Assembly: GCF_003589595.1 (NCBI RefSeq) | Contig: NW_020653715.1 | Location: forward strand, 2,698,616 to 2,762,615 | Direction of reading: 5' to 3' | DNA length: 64,000 nucleotides | DNA from: Hyposmocoma kahamanoa | Lineage: Eukaryota > Arthropoda > Insecta > Lepidoptera > Cosmopterigidae | Shown here: piece after piece, positions 8,660 to 17,546 of the stretch | Position numbering within the stretch: the first letter of the stretch is position 1 | Layout of the letters: each line of letters opens with the position of its first letter | Program-made: the position numbers and the translations under genes | The notes under the pieces: generated by a model | Told to the model about the DNA's origin: nothing | The model's database searches: none | What the model saw: only the letters and a program-made list of their open reading frames with translations

Positions 8660-9954
8660 CGAGGGTCATTTGAAAAGTTCTTAGCCTGACGTATTTAATG
8701 AAACCACATGATTTTGATTTTATTTTTATTTTTCAACATACTCTCCCCCGAGCTCAAAACACTTTTTCCATCGACCCGGTAAGGCTTCGATACCTGTTTT
8801 AAAAAAATCTTCCTCCAACTCCTCAAAATATGCATCTACTGCGGCTACGACCTCTTCATTTGTATGAAAATGTTTACCACCTAAAAATTTCTTTAGCTTT
8901 GGGAATAGATAAAAGTCGGACGGTGCTAAATCCGGCGAATATGGGGGATAAGGTAACAATTCAAAGCCACACTGATGGATTTCTGCCATGGATTGCACAG
9001 AGGTGTGAACGCGCGCGTTGTCCTGATGAAACAAGACCTTTCTCCTCAATAAACCTGGACGTTTTTCTTTAATTTCTTCTTTCAAACGACGCAATAGGCT
9101 GCAATAATAATCGGAGTTTATTGTTTCACCTTTTTTTAAGTAATCCACCAAAATTATATCCTTTGCATCCCAGAAAACCGATGCCATGACTTTGCCGGCC
9201 GACAAAATCACCTTTGCCTTCTTTGGGGTGGGTGATCCTACTCTTTTCCATTGTTTCGACTGTTCTTTTGTCTCAGGTGTATTGTGGTGAACCCAAGTTT
9301 CATCCATGGTTACAAATCTTTCAATGAATTCTAGTGGGTCAGCTTCATATAACTCCAAACAGTCGCGGGAAGTTGTGAGTCGGTTGCGTTTTTGTTCCAC
9401 TGAAAGCAGCCGCGGTACCCACCGCGCAGACACCTTAGAAAATCCAAGGTCAGCAGTAATTATATGGTGTGTTCGCTCAGAAGAGATGCCTATAGTCTTA
9501 GCTATCTCCTCGACAGTCAATCTTCGATCAGATAAAATTAAATCACAGATTTTTTCTTTGTTTTCATCGGTGGAAGCAGTTGAAGGCCGGCCACTACGGG
9601 GCTCATCTTGAATGGTCTCTCGACCACGTTTGAACTCTGCCACCCAGTTTTTTATAGTCGCATACGAAGGAGCAGACTCACCCAAAGTAGCAGACATGTC
9701 TTCATGTATAGCTTTTGGAGTCAAACCTTTCAAATACAAGTATTTGATCACTGCACGATGTTCAATTTTATCCATTTTCAAAAATAGCTCTGACTTGACT
9801 TACAGTATTACGTGTTAACGAGCAACGAATAATTGTGACTTAACTAAACTGTGCATACTTGTTACTGAATAATTAAGCTACAAAATGAAGGTAGTTATGA
9901 AAAAAATCGATGACCCTAACTATGTCAGGCTAAGAACTTTTCAAATGACCCTCG
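8660..9954 (-). mobile_element. Intact mariner transposon (irritans type)
   Basis: 1,295 bp, the usual mariner length, flanked by TA (8658-8659 and 9955-9956). The terminal inverted repeats start CGAGGGTCATTTGAAAAGTT; the outermost 31 bases are identical at both ends and 33 of 34 match. It carries one uninterrupted transposase gene on the minus strand. It sits in intron 3 of the CCDC63-like gene, inside the 3' UTR of an older LINE. Confidence 0.96.
8726..9781 (-). CDS. Mariner transposase, intact
   Basis: 351 residues with no stop or frameshift. An N-terminal helix-turn-helix DNA-binding region (about 1-115, with SGRP at 63-66 and ISSERTHHII) is followed by the linker motif WVPRLL at 121-126. 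Next comes the DDE/D catalytic core: MDETW with D160, FHQDNARVH with D254 and YSPDLAPSDFYLF with D289. The last two aspartates have 34 residues between them, giving the DD34D triad of mariner. The phrases AGKVMASVFWDA and INSDYY, and close overall similarity to Himar-type proteins, point to the irritans subfamily. The enzyme cuts and pastes the element at TA sites. The start could be M1 or M3. Every residue expected for activity is present as far as I can see. Whether it is expressed is unknown. Confidence 0.96.
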   Translation of the reverse strand: MKMDKIEHRAVIKYLYLKGLTPKAIHEDMSATLGESAPSYATIKNWVAEFKRGRETIQDEPRSGRPSTASTDENKEKICDLILSDRRLTVEEIAKTIGISSERTHHIITADLGFSKVSARWVPRLLSVEQKRNRLTTSRDCLELYEADPLEFIERFVTMDETWVHHNTPETKEQSKQWKRVGSPTPKKAKVILSAGKVMASVFWDAKDIILVDYLKKGETINSDYYCSLLRRLKEEIKEKRPGLLRRKVLFHQDNARVHTSVQSMAEIHQCGFELLPYPPYSPDLAPSDFYLFPKLKKFLGGKHFHTNEEVVAAVDAYFEELEEDFFKTGIEALPGRWKKCFELGGEYVEK

Positions 9955-9956
9955 TA

Positions 9957-10020
9957 TATATTACTGTGTTATCATGACCACCATGTTTTTTGCAAATAAA
10001 CGATTTGATTTGATTTGAAA
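9957..10020 (+). repeat. LINE 3' end, right part with (GATTT)n tail
   Basis: Continues the LINE 3' UTR after the mariner. It ends GCAAATAAACGATTTGATTT followed by more GATTT units, a microsatellite-like tail of the kind seen on CR1/Jockey-type LINEs. Removing the mariner and one TA would rejoin the two halves. Confidence 0.55.
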
Positions 10021-10244
10021 ATTTCAACTGTTACGATCACTACTAATTACATGTCGGAGATATAACCCACAGAATTGAAAAGGCCAGCTCCGATTATTTT
10101 TACCTCCCCTTTCTGCCATGCATACGACGTATCTGCGTAAAAGTGAAGTTTGTATGCTTATCAGATGGCTACAGTGGTACAGGAGATGTAATCTTTGGTC
10201 TCATCCTGGTGATGGATTTTTCTATTAACTATAGAGCTATTGTC

Positions 10245-13200
10245 TTTTTTTTTTTTTTTTTTTTTTTATAAAATATAGGTGCGCATTTGACCTCCATCTC
10301 ACCTGATGGAAAGTGACGATGAGGTCGACGATGGAGCATGCACACCTAAATAATGCCTATTCACTCTCGCCTTGAAAAGGTCCAAGTTATAACGTTCAGG
10401 GAACAAGTCTGCAGGCAGGGAATTCCACTCCATAGCCGTTCGCCATATAAATGTGGAAGCGTAACGCTTCGTGCGAATCTTTGGAATATCCACAACATAG
10501 GGGTGGAACCCAAGCCTACGCCTAGTCCCCCGGTGATGGAAAGGGGAAGGCGGAATTAAATCATGTAATTCCATCGCACACTCTCCGTGATATATCCTGT
10601 AAAATACCGATAAGCAGGCAACTTTACGGCGGTGTTCAAGGCTCTGCAGCTTCGCCTCCACTAATTCCGAGTCACCTATAAGCCTCTTGGCACGGTTGTC
10701 AATTGAATCCAAAGTGGCCAGTTGATATGTCGCAGAGCCATCCCAAAGGTGGCAGCAGTACTCCATGCACGATCGGACTTGTGCTTGGTACAGCTGGAGC
10801 AACTGTCCCGGTGTAAAGTACCGCCTCACCCTGGAAAGGATCCCAAGCTTCCTTGCTGCATTTTTGGCCGTGGATTCAATGTATCTGCCGAAGTTCAAAT
10901 TGGACGACAGGTCCATTCCAAGTAGCTGGAGACAATCGGCTATCGGTATGGATATATCACGAAAAGTCGGAGTCAGCTCAAAGGGACTCCGTTTTGTGGA
11001 GAATAGACACGCCTGCGTTTTGGTAGCGTTAAATTTGACAAGATTGGCATTGCCCCAATCGGAGACTGCCTGGAGTGTCAAATCTAAACGGCTAACCATG
11101 GACTCTCGACAAGACTGGATTTCCTCTCCACTGACCCTTGCATTGGTCAAGTACCTATCTACAACTGTGCTGTCATCAGCATACGCAAAGGTACCTGGAA
11201 TTAACATATCATTGATATGCAGCAGAAAGAGAGTTGCAGACAGTACGGAACCCTGAGGAACTCCGGCATCTATCGCCATATGTTCGGAAGAGTAGCCTTC
11301 TAAGACCACTCGAATCGAACGTTCGCTCAAGAAATCCGAGATCCAATTGCAAAGGTCAGTGGGAAGCCCATAAGAGGGAAGCTTGCTTAAAAGGCTTGCG
11401 TGCCAGACCCTGTCAAAGGCTTTAGAAATGTCCAAAGACACTGCAAGTGCTTCGCCTTGCTTTTCTATAGCCTCGCTCCATATGTGACAGGCATACACAA
11501 GAAGATCCCCAGTAGATCGCCCTCGTCGGAATCCGTACTGGCGATCACTGAGGAGATCGTTGTCTTCAAGGTACGATAGGAGACGGTTGTTGAGTACACG
11601 TTCCATAGTCTTGCAGAGTATGGAAGTGACTGAGATAGGTCTATAGTTGACAGGGTCAGCTCTGCTTCCCTTTTTTGGTACAGGTTGCACGTTTGCAAGC
11701 TTCCACGACCTGGGAACTACACCAGTCTCAAGTGAGAGGCGGTACAGGCGTGAGAGAACAGGAGACAACTCAGGTGCACAGTTACGCAGGACTATTGCTG
11801 GAATTCCATCTGGCCCGCTAGCTTTATTCACGTCTAGATTTCGCAGAGTTCTAAGTACCTCTTTTTGGCGTATGCGAACTGGCGCCATAGTGCAGCCAGC
11901 CTGAGGTAAAGTAGGTGGTAGGGTCCCTGCGGCATCTAGACGCGAATTTTCTGCAAAGAGTGAGGCAAAGAGATTCGCCTTCTCTTCCGCAGTATGAGCC
12001 AGCGAACCATCCGGCCTCAGCAGAGGTGGCAAAGATGGGCGACAAAAGTTCGATTCGACCGCTTTGGCCAGGGACCAAAAGGATTTGCTGCCTGCTGGAT
12101 AAGAGGCAAGCTTGGCTCCTATGCGGCGCACATGGTCGAACTTGGCCCTACGTAACATGCTTTTGCACTTCTTGGCGGCCTTATTAAAAGCTTTCTTCAT
12201 GTTCTGAGTACTCGGAGTTTTGCGTAGTCGAGCATCTGCCCAAGCTTGGTACGCGGACTGTTTACGTGCTTCAGCACAACTACAATTAGCGTTAAACCAT
12301 GGACGAGCTTGGGGTCCATTGGGTACATCAGAGTATGGAATGTAATACTCCATACCCAAACGCAAGACCTCGACTACAGCATCAGCACAGCTCGACGAGT
12401 CTCCTGAAGTAAAGCACGCCTGCCAGAGATATGACGCAAAGAAATGGCGCATTTCGTCCCAATCTGCTAACTTGTATCGCCACACCCGTCTCATACCACT
12501 AGGGCCCTGATCGGGTGGGGAGTATACGGATACAGTTTTCACCAGACAATGGTCGGAAGTACCCAGTGGGGCCTCCACAACCACAGAGTATCGGTCCGGA
12601 TCAGTTGTCAGCAGAAGGTCCAAGCAATTAGCCGTATGGGATTCAACATCTGGTATCCTAGTGGCGCCACTGACAAGCTGGGATAAGCTTAGCGTTAACG
12701 CAAGTTTACGCGTCTCTCTCCCAGCGTGATCGGTCTTCTGGTATGGGAACAACCATTCTTGATGGTGTGCATTAAAGTCCCCCAGAATGACTAGTTGCGC
12801 CGCTGGGTACCTATGCTGAATCTCATCAGACGTCTCACTTAGATATTGGAACAGCTTGGTCGTCTCCTGATCTCCACTGTGCGATCGGTAAACACAGCAG
12901 TACACTATTTGTGTAACTCCTGTGTCAACCAGAAGCCATAAAATTGAAAAACTCGGTGCCTCAAGGTTCTTGAGACGCTTGACACAGATGTCATCGCGAA
13001 CGTACACACAGACTCCGGCACGAGGTACGAACCTGTGCTCCAGAGTATACCCGGGGTAGCTGAGGTACGCTGCGTCAGTCGGACATCTGATCTGCGTCTC
13101 TGTGAGGAACAGCAGCTGCGGTTTGTCGGTTTCAAGGTGGTAGTGGACCGAATCGAGATTTGAGTGCAGACCTCGGATGTTAGTGAGGTGCACTTTTAGT

Positions 13201-13835
13201 GGGAGGACGTGCAACCGCTGTGTATACTTTTTTCCATTTTTAAAGTTTTTCATTCTGTTTTGGAGAAGTGAATAGGCAGGAGGAAGGCAGTTGAACGAGG
13301 CACTGCGTCGTGTTCAACCAAGCAGCAGACTCATACTGCCACACGAGGTTACAATCGGCTTGGAGACCGCGGGGACGCCCGAACCCCCCCGGAGATGGCC
13401 ACCTGGTCCTCCCTTCCGGTCGCCAACCGGCAAGGTGGAGCATTCCGGGATTTTTCGTTGGGTGGCGGGGCAGCCTTTCACGGGTGGCTTTCCCGCTACT
13501 TGGGCCCCCAACTTCCCACGGTCGGCCAGCGGTGCACCGTGCTTCGGATCCCGCTAGCCTCCAGAACCGAGTGCTCAGTGTGGCAGTACAAGCAGCTACA
13601 ACTCGCCGTCAGACGCAATGCAACTGTTCAGACCCGACCTCCAAATGGCAACTCCCGAACACGAGTCGGAACACGGTAAAAACCATTTGGCGACTCGACT
13701 GCGTCGGGAGGGTGGTGACTAGCCACGGCCGAAGCCTACCACCAGTAGTTATTGCTCTTTAGCACCACCCAGGGGTCACTTGTAGGGTCTCAAGGGTAAA
13801 CCTACGGAAGCGAGCAACATCAACCCCCAAATGTC
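10245..13835 (-). mobile_element. Near-complete CR1-like LINE with intact ORF2
   Basis: Non-LTR retrotransposon in the same sense as the host gene. Its 3' end is a poly(A) tail (T-run at 10245-10267 on the plus strand) after TGCGCACCTATATTTTAT. About 580 bp of GC-rich sequence (13254-13835) precede the ORF and look like its 5' region. I see no ORF1 there, so the copy is either 5'-truncated or of a single-ORF type. The 5' limit is approximate, and no target-site duplication was recognised. Confidence 0.85.
10299..13253 (-). CDS. LINE ORF2: AP endonuclease + reverse transcriptase, intact
   Basis: 984 residues, uninterrupted. An apurinic-type endonuclease occupies about 20-240: NIRG at 25-28, TETQ with E52, LGDFNAHH with D159 and N161, and SDH at 233-235. 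The reverse transcriptase is at about 465-740: SGPDGIP, NYRPIS at 536-541, LDISKAFD with D608, GVPQGSVLS at 664-672 and the active-site YADD at 691-694. The C-terminal region (815-970) contains EYCCHLW, VFYRIYHGEC and HPYVVDIPKIRTKR, typical of the CR1 branch in Lepidoptera. The protein nicks target DNA and copies its own RNA at the nick. All catalytic residues I can check are present, so the copy looks recent. Assignment to a named CR1 family would need a phylogeny. Confidence 0.93.
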   Translation of the reverse strand: MKNFKNGKKYTQRLHVLPLKVHLTNIRGLHSNLDSVHYHLETDKPQLLFLTETQIRCPTDAAYLSYPGYTLEHRFVPRAGVCVYVRDDICVKRLKNLEAPSFSILWLLVDTGVTQIVYCCVYRSHSGDQETTKLFQYLSETSDEIQHRYPAAQLVILGDFNAHHQEWLFPYQKTDHAGRETRKLALTLSLSQLVSGATRIPDVESHTANCLDLLLTTDPDRYSVVVEAPLGTSDHCLVKTVSVYSPPDQGPSGMRRVWRYKLADWDEMRHFFASYLWQACFTSGDSSSCADAVVEVLRLGMEYYIPYSDVPNGPQARPWFNANCSCAEARKQSAYQAWADARLRKTPSTQNMKKAFNKAAKKCKSMLRRAKFDHVRRIGAKLASYPAGSKSFWSLAKAVESNFCRPSLPPLLRPDGSLAHTAEEKANLFASLFAENSRLDAAGTLPPTLPQAGCTMAPVRIRQKEVLRTLRNLDVNKASGPDGIPAIVLRNCAPELSPVLSRLYRLSLETGVVPRSWKLANVQPVPKKGSRADPVNYRPISVTSILCKTMERVLNNRLLSYLEDNDLLSDRQYGFRRGRSTGDLLVYACHIWSEAIEKQGEALAVSLDISKAFDRVWHASLLSKLPSYGLPTDLCNWISDFLSERSIRVVLEGYSSEHMAIDAGVPQGSVLSATLFLLHINDMLIPGTFAYADDSTVVDRYLTNARVSGEEIQSCRESMVSRLDLTLQAVSDWGNANLVKFNATKTQACLFSTKRSPFELTPTFRDISIPIADCLQLLGMDLSSNLNFGRYIESTAKNAARKLGILSRVRRYFTPGQLLQLYQAQVRSCMEYCCHLWDGSATYQLATLDSIDNRAKRLIGDSELVEAKLQSLEHRRKVACLSVFYRIYHGECAMELHDLIPPSPFHHRGTRRRLGFHPYVVDIPKIRTKRYASTFIWRTAMEWNSLPADLFPERYNLDLFKARVNRHYLGVHAPSSTSSSLSIR

Positions 13836-13999
13836 GTTTTATTTATTAACGTGCTACCTTAGAGATTTGGATTTTATTTTGAACCACGAATTTATTGGAT
13901 TATTTATAGCTTGACTGCGATCCCCAAATTGTTTAACTAGTGACTATTTTCAGTACATATTTGCATTAACCTATAAGTTGATGTAGAAAACTCTATTAC

Positions 14000-14139
14000 C
14001 GATCTCTCAAAAGGCGATCTATCTCCAACCTCATTCTGAAATTCTCACTATTGACAGTGTTAAACTTCTTCATTGCTGTGTCGAGCCGGTTTTCTAATTG
14101 GGCTGTAATCGTTTGATTCGACGATGCAGTTGTGTACGC
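14000..14139 (-). CDS. CCDC63/ODAD1-like: CCDC63/ODAD1-like, coding exon 3
   Basis: Residues 130-175 plus two bases of codon 176 (140 nt). The acceptor is TTCCAG before GCG; the donor is GATCG followed by GTAATA. The peptide contains QLENRLDTAMKKFN and ends EIDRLLRDR, matching the family's RLENRLDKA and EIDxLRxER segments. The split codon CG|A is completed exactly by exon 4. Intron 2 (14140-14360) is short and has no repeat I recognise. Confidence 0.87.
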
Positions 14140-14360
14140 CTGGAATGAAAGGTTGAATGAGGATGAAAGGTTGCGATCTACAGGTAGGAACTTGGTATGG
14201 CTAATGAGTAATTTAGTGGAAAACGTAATGTACCCAGAGTAAACGTGAGTAAGTGAAACGACTAATGCAAGCCAAGACACAATGCACCATAACAGTAGAT
14301 TCCAAGATGTTTGTCATTTTCGTTGGGAGGTAGGTGCTTTCTTTTAACACAAACACTTAC

Positions 14361-14555
14361 TATATCACACCCCGTTCCTTTACTTTTCAGCACCTTTATT
14401 TCCTTCTGGACCTGTTTCAATAGAAAGTCCAGCTCGTTGATGTATCCTCGATGCTGCCTCACTTCTTCCGAAGACTTTTCGTGTTCTTTCAGTAGGGCCA
14501 CCATTTTCTCTCTTGTTTTCGCGTTCTCTATTAAGTTTGACGTGCTTTTCGTTAG
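14361..14555 (-). CDS. CCDC63/ODAD1-like: CCDC63/ODAD1-like, coding exon 2
   Basis: Residues 65-129, phase 0 in and 0 out (195 nt). The acceptor is a T-rich tract ending AACAG before 14555 on the coding strand; the donor is ATA followed by GTAAGT. It opens LTKSTSNLIENAK, which fits the family's LRL-xKSxSN region directly after exon 1. It then gives a strongly charged coiled coil with YINELDFLLKQVQKEI. Intron 1 (14556-14931) is short and holds a copy of the repeat core described at 2573-3030. Confidence 0.85.
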
Positions 14556-14594
14556 CTGTTTATAGAAAAAAAAAATTAAACTGCGGTCTGGATT

Positions 14595-14720
14595 CTGGTT
14601 TTCAACGACTTTTTAGCCGTAGCGCCATCTATGAGAAATCTATGAAAGTATTTCGTCACTCAGTTAGGTAACTTTACAGCTACCAGCCCTGGCTGGCTTA
14701 GTTGGCATAATGTCTAAAAA
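14595..14720. repeat. Core of the tRNA-armed foldback element, copy 2
   Basis: TTAGCCGTAGCGCCATCTAT, then GAAAGTATTTCGTCACTCAG and TTTACAGCTACCAG, match the core at 2720-2805. The end retains only TGGCTTAGTTGG of a tRNA-like arm. It lies in intron 1 of the CCDC63-like gene. Confidence 0.6.
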
Positions 14721-14931
14721 AATCATGATCGTAAGGAATGTCCACTGCTGCTTTTGATTCTCGGACTATCATACAGTTGATCACGATTGCACACATTAAC
14801 TGCAGACGTGCAGTCCATCTGTTGGCAGCCTAACTTTTCTAAATTGATTCTGGTGTGGGTGTCCTAGGTAATAGTAACCTGGTGTGATTTCTGTTCGCCT
14901 TAACCGATGTTTTGTCAAAAACCCTGTTTAC

Positions 14932-15123
14932 CCTGAGTTCTAACATAATCTTCTCTAGCTCTGCGTTCAGAGTCCTGATCATATTCCTCTGGACCCTCAA
15001 AGTCGGCTGCGCGCTGCTAATGACGTTCGCACGGTCGATCTCCATCACTCTGAACTGTCTTTGGAGCTTGGCCAGCTCATCTTCTGCAATCTTCTCCATT
15101 TCCATATCGTCCGGGTTTGCCAT
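14932..15123 (-). CDS. CCDC63/ODAD1-like: Outer dynein arm docking protein (CCDC63/CCDC114-like), coding exon 1
   Basis: First coding exon, residues 1-64. It starts at the ATG at 15123-15121 and ends at a GGTAAAC donor (intron begins at 14931), phase 0. The segment ELAKLQRQFRVME is the N-terminal signature of the CCDC63/CCDC114 family (ODAD1; Chlamydomonas DC2/ODA1). These are coiled-coil proteins that anchor outer dynein arms to axonemal doublet microtubules. The rest is heptad-like helix ending NAELEKIMLELR, which continues in the next exon. Just upstream on the coding strand is a TTTTCTCAG that could be an acceptor for a 5' UTR intron. Insects have few motile cilia, so the likely site of action is the sperm flagellum (inference). 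The eight exons found join in phase into 448 residues. The family usually runs to roughly 550-650 residues, so the C-terminus lies left of the window. Identification is from remembered family patterns, not a search. Confidence 0.85.
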
Positions 15124-15262
15124 TTTGACCGCTGCTGTTATTCTTCACGAATTCTGAGAAAAATATACGAAAATTAAGTAACGCGCTTTTACATAGAACT
15201 ATGCCATTGGTAACATTCAAGATATAACTGAAATGGAACCTGTATTACCATTGTTGTACCCA

Positions 15263-15411
15263 TTTTTTAACGCACACACTCAATCTCATAGGGAACGGAA
15301 ACTCTGTGTCGCGAGTGCCATGGATACACACATAGACAACCACAAATTACACCCAAACTCACGAGGGAAATAAATATATGGTATATACCGGCGTACGGCC
15401 ACGAAGGCAGT
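15263..15411 (-). repeat. tRNA-headed SINE, degraded copy upstream of the CCDC63-like gene
   Basis: Matches the SINE at 35080-35303 through ACGCACACACTCAA, TGTGTCGCGAGTGCCATG and CAAATTACACCCAAACTCAC, and ends CGGCCACGAAGGCAG. The B-box half of the tRNA head is missing. It lies about 140 bp upstream of the CCDC63-like start codon, so it may fall in the 5' UTR or promoter. Confidence 0.7.
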
Positions 15412-15529
15412 TAAATTGGAATTCAACAATTTGCACAAGTTGTTATAATATTAGTTCTTGGTTTGCAACAGTTTATTGACATTAAAGTTCGAGTATAATT
15501 ACATCTTTAGTTTATGGAGCAAATCTACC

Positions 15530-15775
15530 GTACTTTAACTAAAACGCGGCTTTGTGGCAAAATCATTTTTGAGATATCATAAAAAATCTTTATTCAGTTT
15601 AAAAACATTAAATTGTTTACAGATATTTTAGCTATTAGGGTAAGTTCCGATATATCCGATACGTTAACAACTTTCACTGTTTTGAAATACAGAATTTTGA
15701 GCTCTATCGTAAGCTGTTAACGTGTCACTTATTCGAGTTTTAGTTAGTGGACGACAGAAATACGGGCGAAGAATT
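15530..15775. repeat. Palindromic interspersed repeat, uninterrupted copy
   Basis: From AACTAAAACGCGGCTTTG to GAGTTTTAGTTAGTGGACG. It shows the undisturbed order TTGAGATATCATAAAAAATC, GTAAGTTCCGATAT, CGTTAACAACTTT and GAGCTCTATCGTAA, which is split by insertions at 1388-2260. Confidence 0.6.
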
Positions 15776-15954
15776 TATTCCAAATCGTCCTTAGATCTAT
15801 AAAAAATTGGTTCATGTTTTTTTGTCAATTGGTTCCACTTATTGGAAATGGAAAACTGTAGTCTATTCTCATTTAACTAGGTAGCATCGATACGGCAAGG
15901 ACTGATTTTTGTTGAACTTGTAAAACTCTCGGATACATACACACATCTAAAGTG

Positions 15955-16145
15955 TCAAGGGTCAAGTTCATTTTTGCTAATTACTGAAAATCAGTTTTTT
16001 TTAAACTATTTTTATTAACATCAATGGATTTTTTTGGTCAATTTTATATGATTTGAAAATGAAATTGACAAAAAATACATTGATGTTAAAAAAATCATCA
16101 AAATGCCTAATGTTCAGTAATTATCAGAAACGTGCTTGATTCTTA
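15955..16145. mobile_element. Palindromic MITE
   Basis: AATTACTGAAAATCAG near the left and its approximate inverse CTAATGTTCAGTAATTATCA on the right enclose a second inverted pair, AACATCAATG and CATTGATGTT. About 190 bp, non-coding. One isolated arm is at 3221-3295. Confidence 0.55.
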
Positions 16146-16447
16146 AATACTTTTGATGAGTATATTATGAAAGTATATTATTGAATTCGGCCACGAAGGC
16201 GGACTTGCGACAACGATTCCTGTTTTTTCGTTAAAGTAGTTATTATAATTATGTTACTAGTTGTCAACGCTATGAATATTCTGATACACCAAAGAAAGCC
16301 ATGTCCTTCAGACCCGGCCTTTTTTTTCGACACAAGCAGCCTGTCGGTTTTTTCGGTTATTGCTTTGCGCATTTCTACAATAATGCATTCACGATGTTAA
16401 TGAGGATGCCGTGATCTTCCAGCGCGCAAGGATGTTCCGGGAGGCAC

Positions 16448-16579
16448 GTGTCGATTGCTTCTACACCACGATGCGGAAATGATCCACACCAGGGATCGAG
16501 GCAGTGCCAACAGCACCATAAGCATAATAAGGAACCGTTTCGGCAGTCCGTACGTGAATCACTGTTCTATGATCCAGTA
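16448..16579 (+). other. Possible unassigned exon
   Basis: An open stretch rich in His and Gln ends with the peptide SVRESLFYDPVK, followed by a good donor (AAA then GTAAGT at 16581). I recognise no family. Only the splice-like site and open frame support it, and no partner exon was found, so it may be chance. Confidence 0.15.
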
Positions 16580-16719
16580 AAAGTAAGTAATAGGGGTTTT
16601 CTTTTTGTGTTCTCTGTTGTTTGTATAATACCAATTGTTACCAACTATTAATAATTGAAATTTTAACTTATTTGTATTATTATTTTCAACCATGATTTTT
16701 TATACATGACAGGCAGATG

Positions 16720-17080
16720 ACTCTATTCCACCTGATGTAAAATGGAAAATGGAATCCAAATGTGAAGGAATCTAGTGCAGTGTTGATACAATCACTGCCC
16801 TACCCACCTCCATCCTGCATGCCTAAAAGATGCCTCTTCACGCCTCGTTTGAAGGACCTCGTATCGCAAGATGAAGAGAATACGTGCCCTGGAAGGGAGT
16901 TCCATTTCTCAACAGTGCGACAGAGGAAGTTGCCACCAAACCTTTTAGTTCGCGATGCAATACGGCTTGTTGTAAAACGGTGAGTACGAAGGTAAGCACG
17001 CGTGCTTCGGAGGAGGAAAGGGGAGGGCGGGATAAGATGAACAGCTCTTCGAGCGCTCGCCATGTTAAAAGGCGTTAATC
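16720..17080 (-). pseudogene. CR1-like LINE C-terminal fragment
   Basis: The minus-strand frame at 16800-17063 reads HLIPPSPFLLRSTRAY, SRTKRFGGNF, RTVEKWNSLPGHVF and FKRGVKRHLLG. It parallels residues 898-970 of the intact LINE at 10299-13253 (LIPPSPF, RTKRYASTFIWRT, EWNSLPADLF), but belongs to a different, diverged family. 5'-truncated. Confidence 0.75.
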
Positions 17081-17469
17081 ACTTAACTCTACGCAGTTGT
17101 AGAGGTTCAAGGTGTGAACTAGCATCTGTTAAGCAAACGCCTTCTTGTCCACATTGTGACTGTCCTTCAAGTGAGATTTTGAGCAAGCATGAGAATAAAA
17201 ATTTAAAAAACTTTTACTTCTACTGCCATTAATTGCAACCAATTTGATTGTCTTCTAATTTTAAGCAAACACGCACTGCAAAACTCGACTTTTTTCACAA
17301 TCTCCAGCCGCCACCTCTTTCGACATTTGCCTTTGGTTACATCTTCAGGCACCCATGACGAGATCCTAGTTTTCTTTCTGGGATGCATACTTAACACATT
17401 CTTCATTTTCGTAGCATTCTTGTCTTGACAGAGCGGGCGTGGTCAACACTGATCATGTTTAAGTAGCAG

Positions 17470-17546
17470 TGAAGCTCCTTGTGAAAGAGTTCGTACAGGA
17501 AAGTAGATACTGCCACGTTACCTGTTTCTGCCGCCAATCAGTAATG
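17470..17546 (-). repeat. 'GATGGGACGAACAAG' repeat, truncated inverse copy
   Basis: CAGTGAAGCTCCTTGTGAAA, then ACTGCCACG and TTCTGCCGCCAATCAGTAATG, match the end of the 5845-6175 repeat in inverse. It is cut off exactly where the 17547 repeat begins. Confidence 0.55.

Noticed and set aside
10353..13762. Several plus- and minus-strand frames of 60-163 codons over and beside the CR1-like LINE
   Set aside because: All but the 984-codon frame are shadows in other frames or lie in the GC-rich 5' region without recognisable domains.
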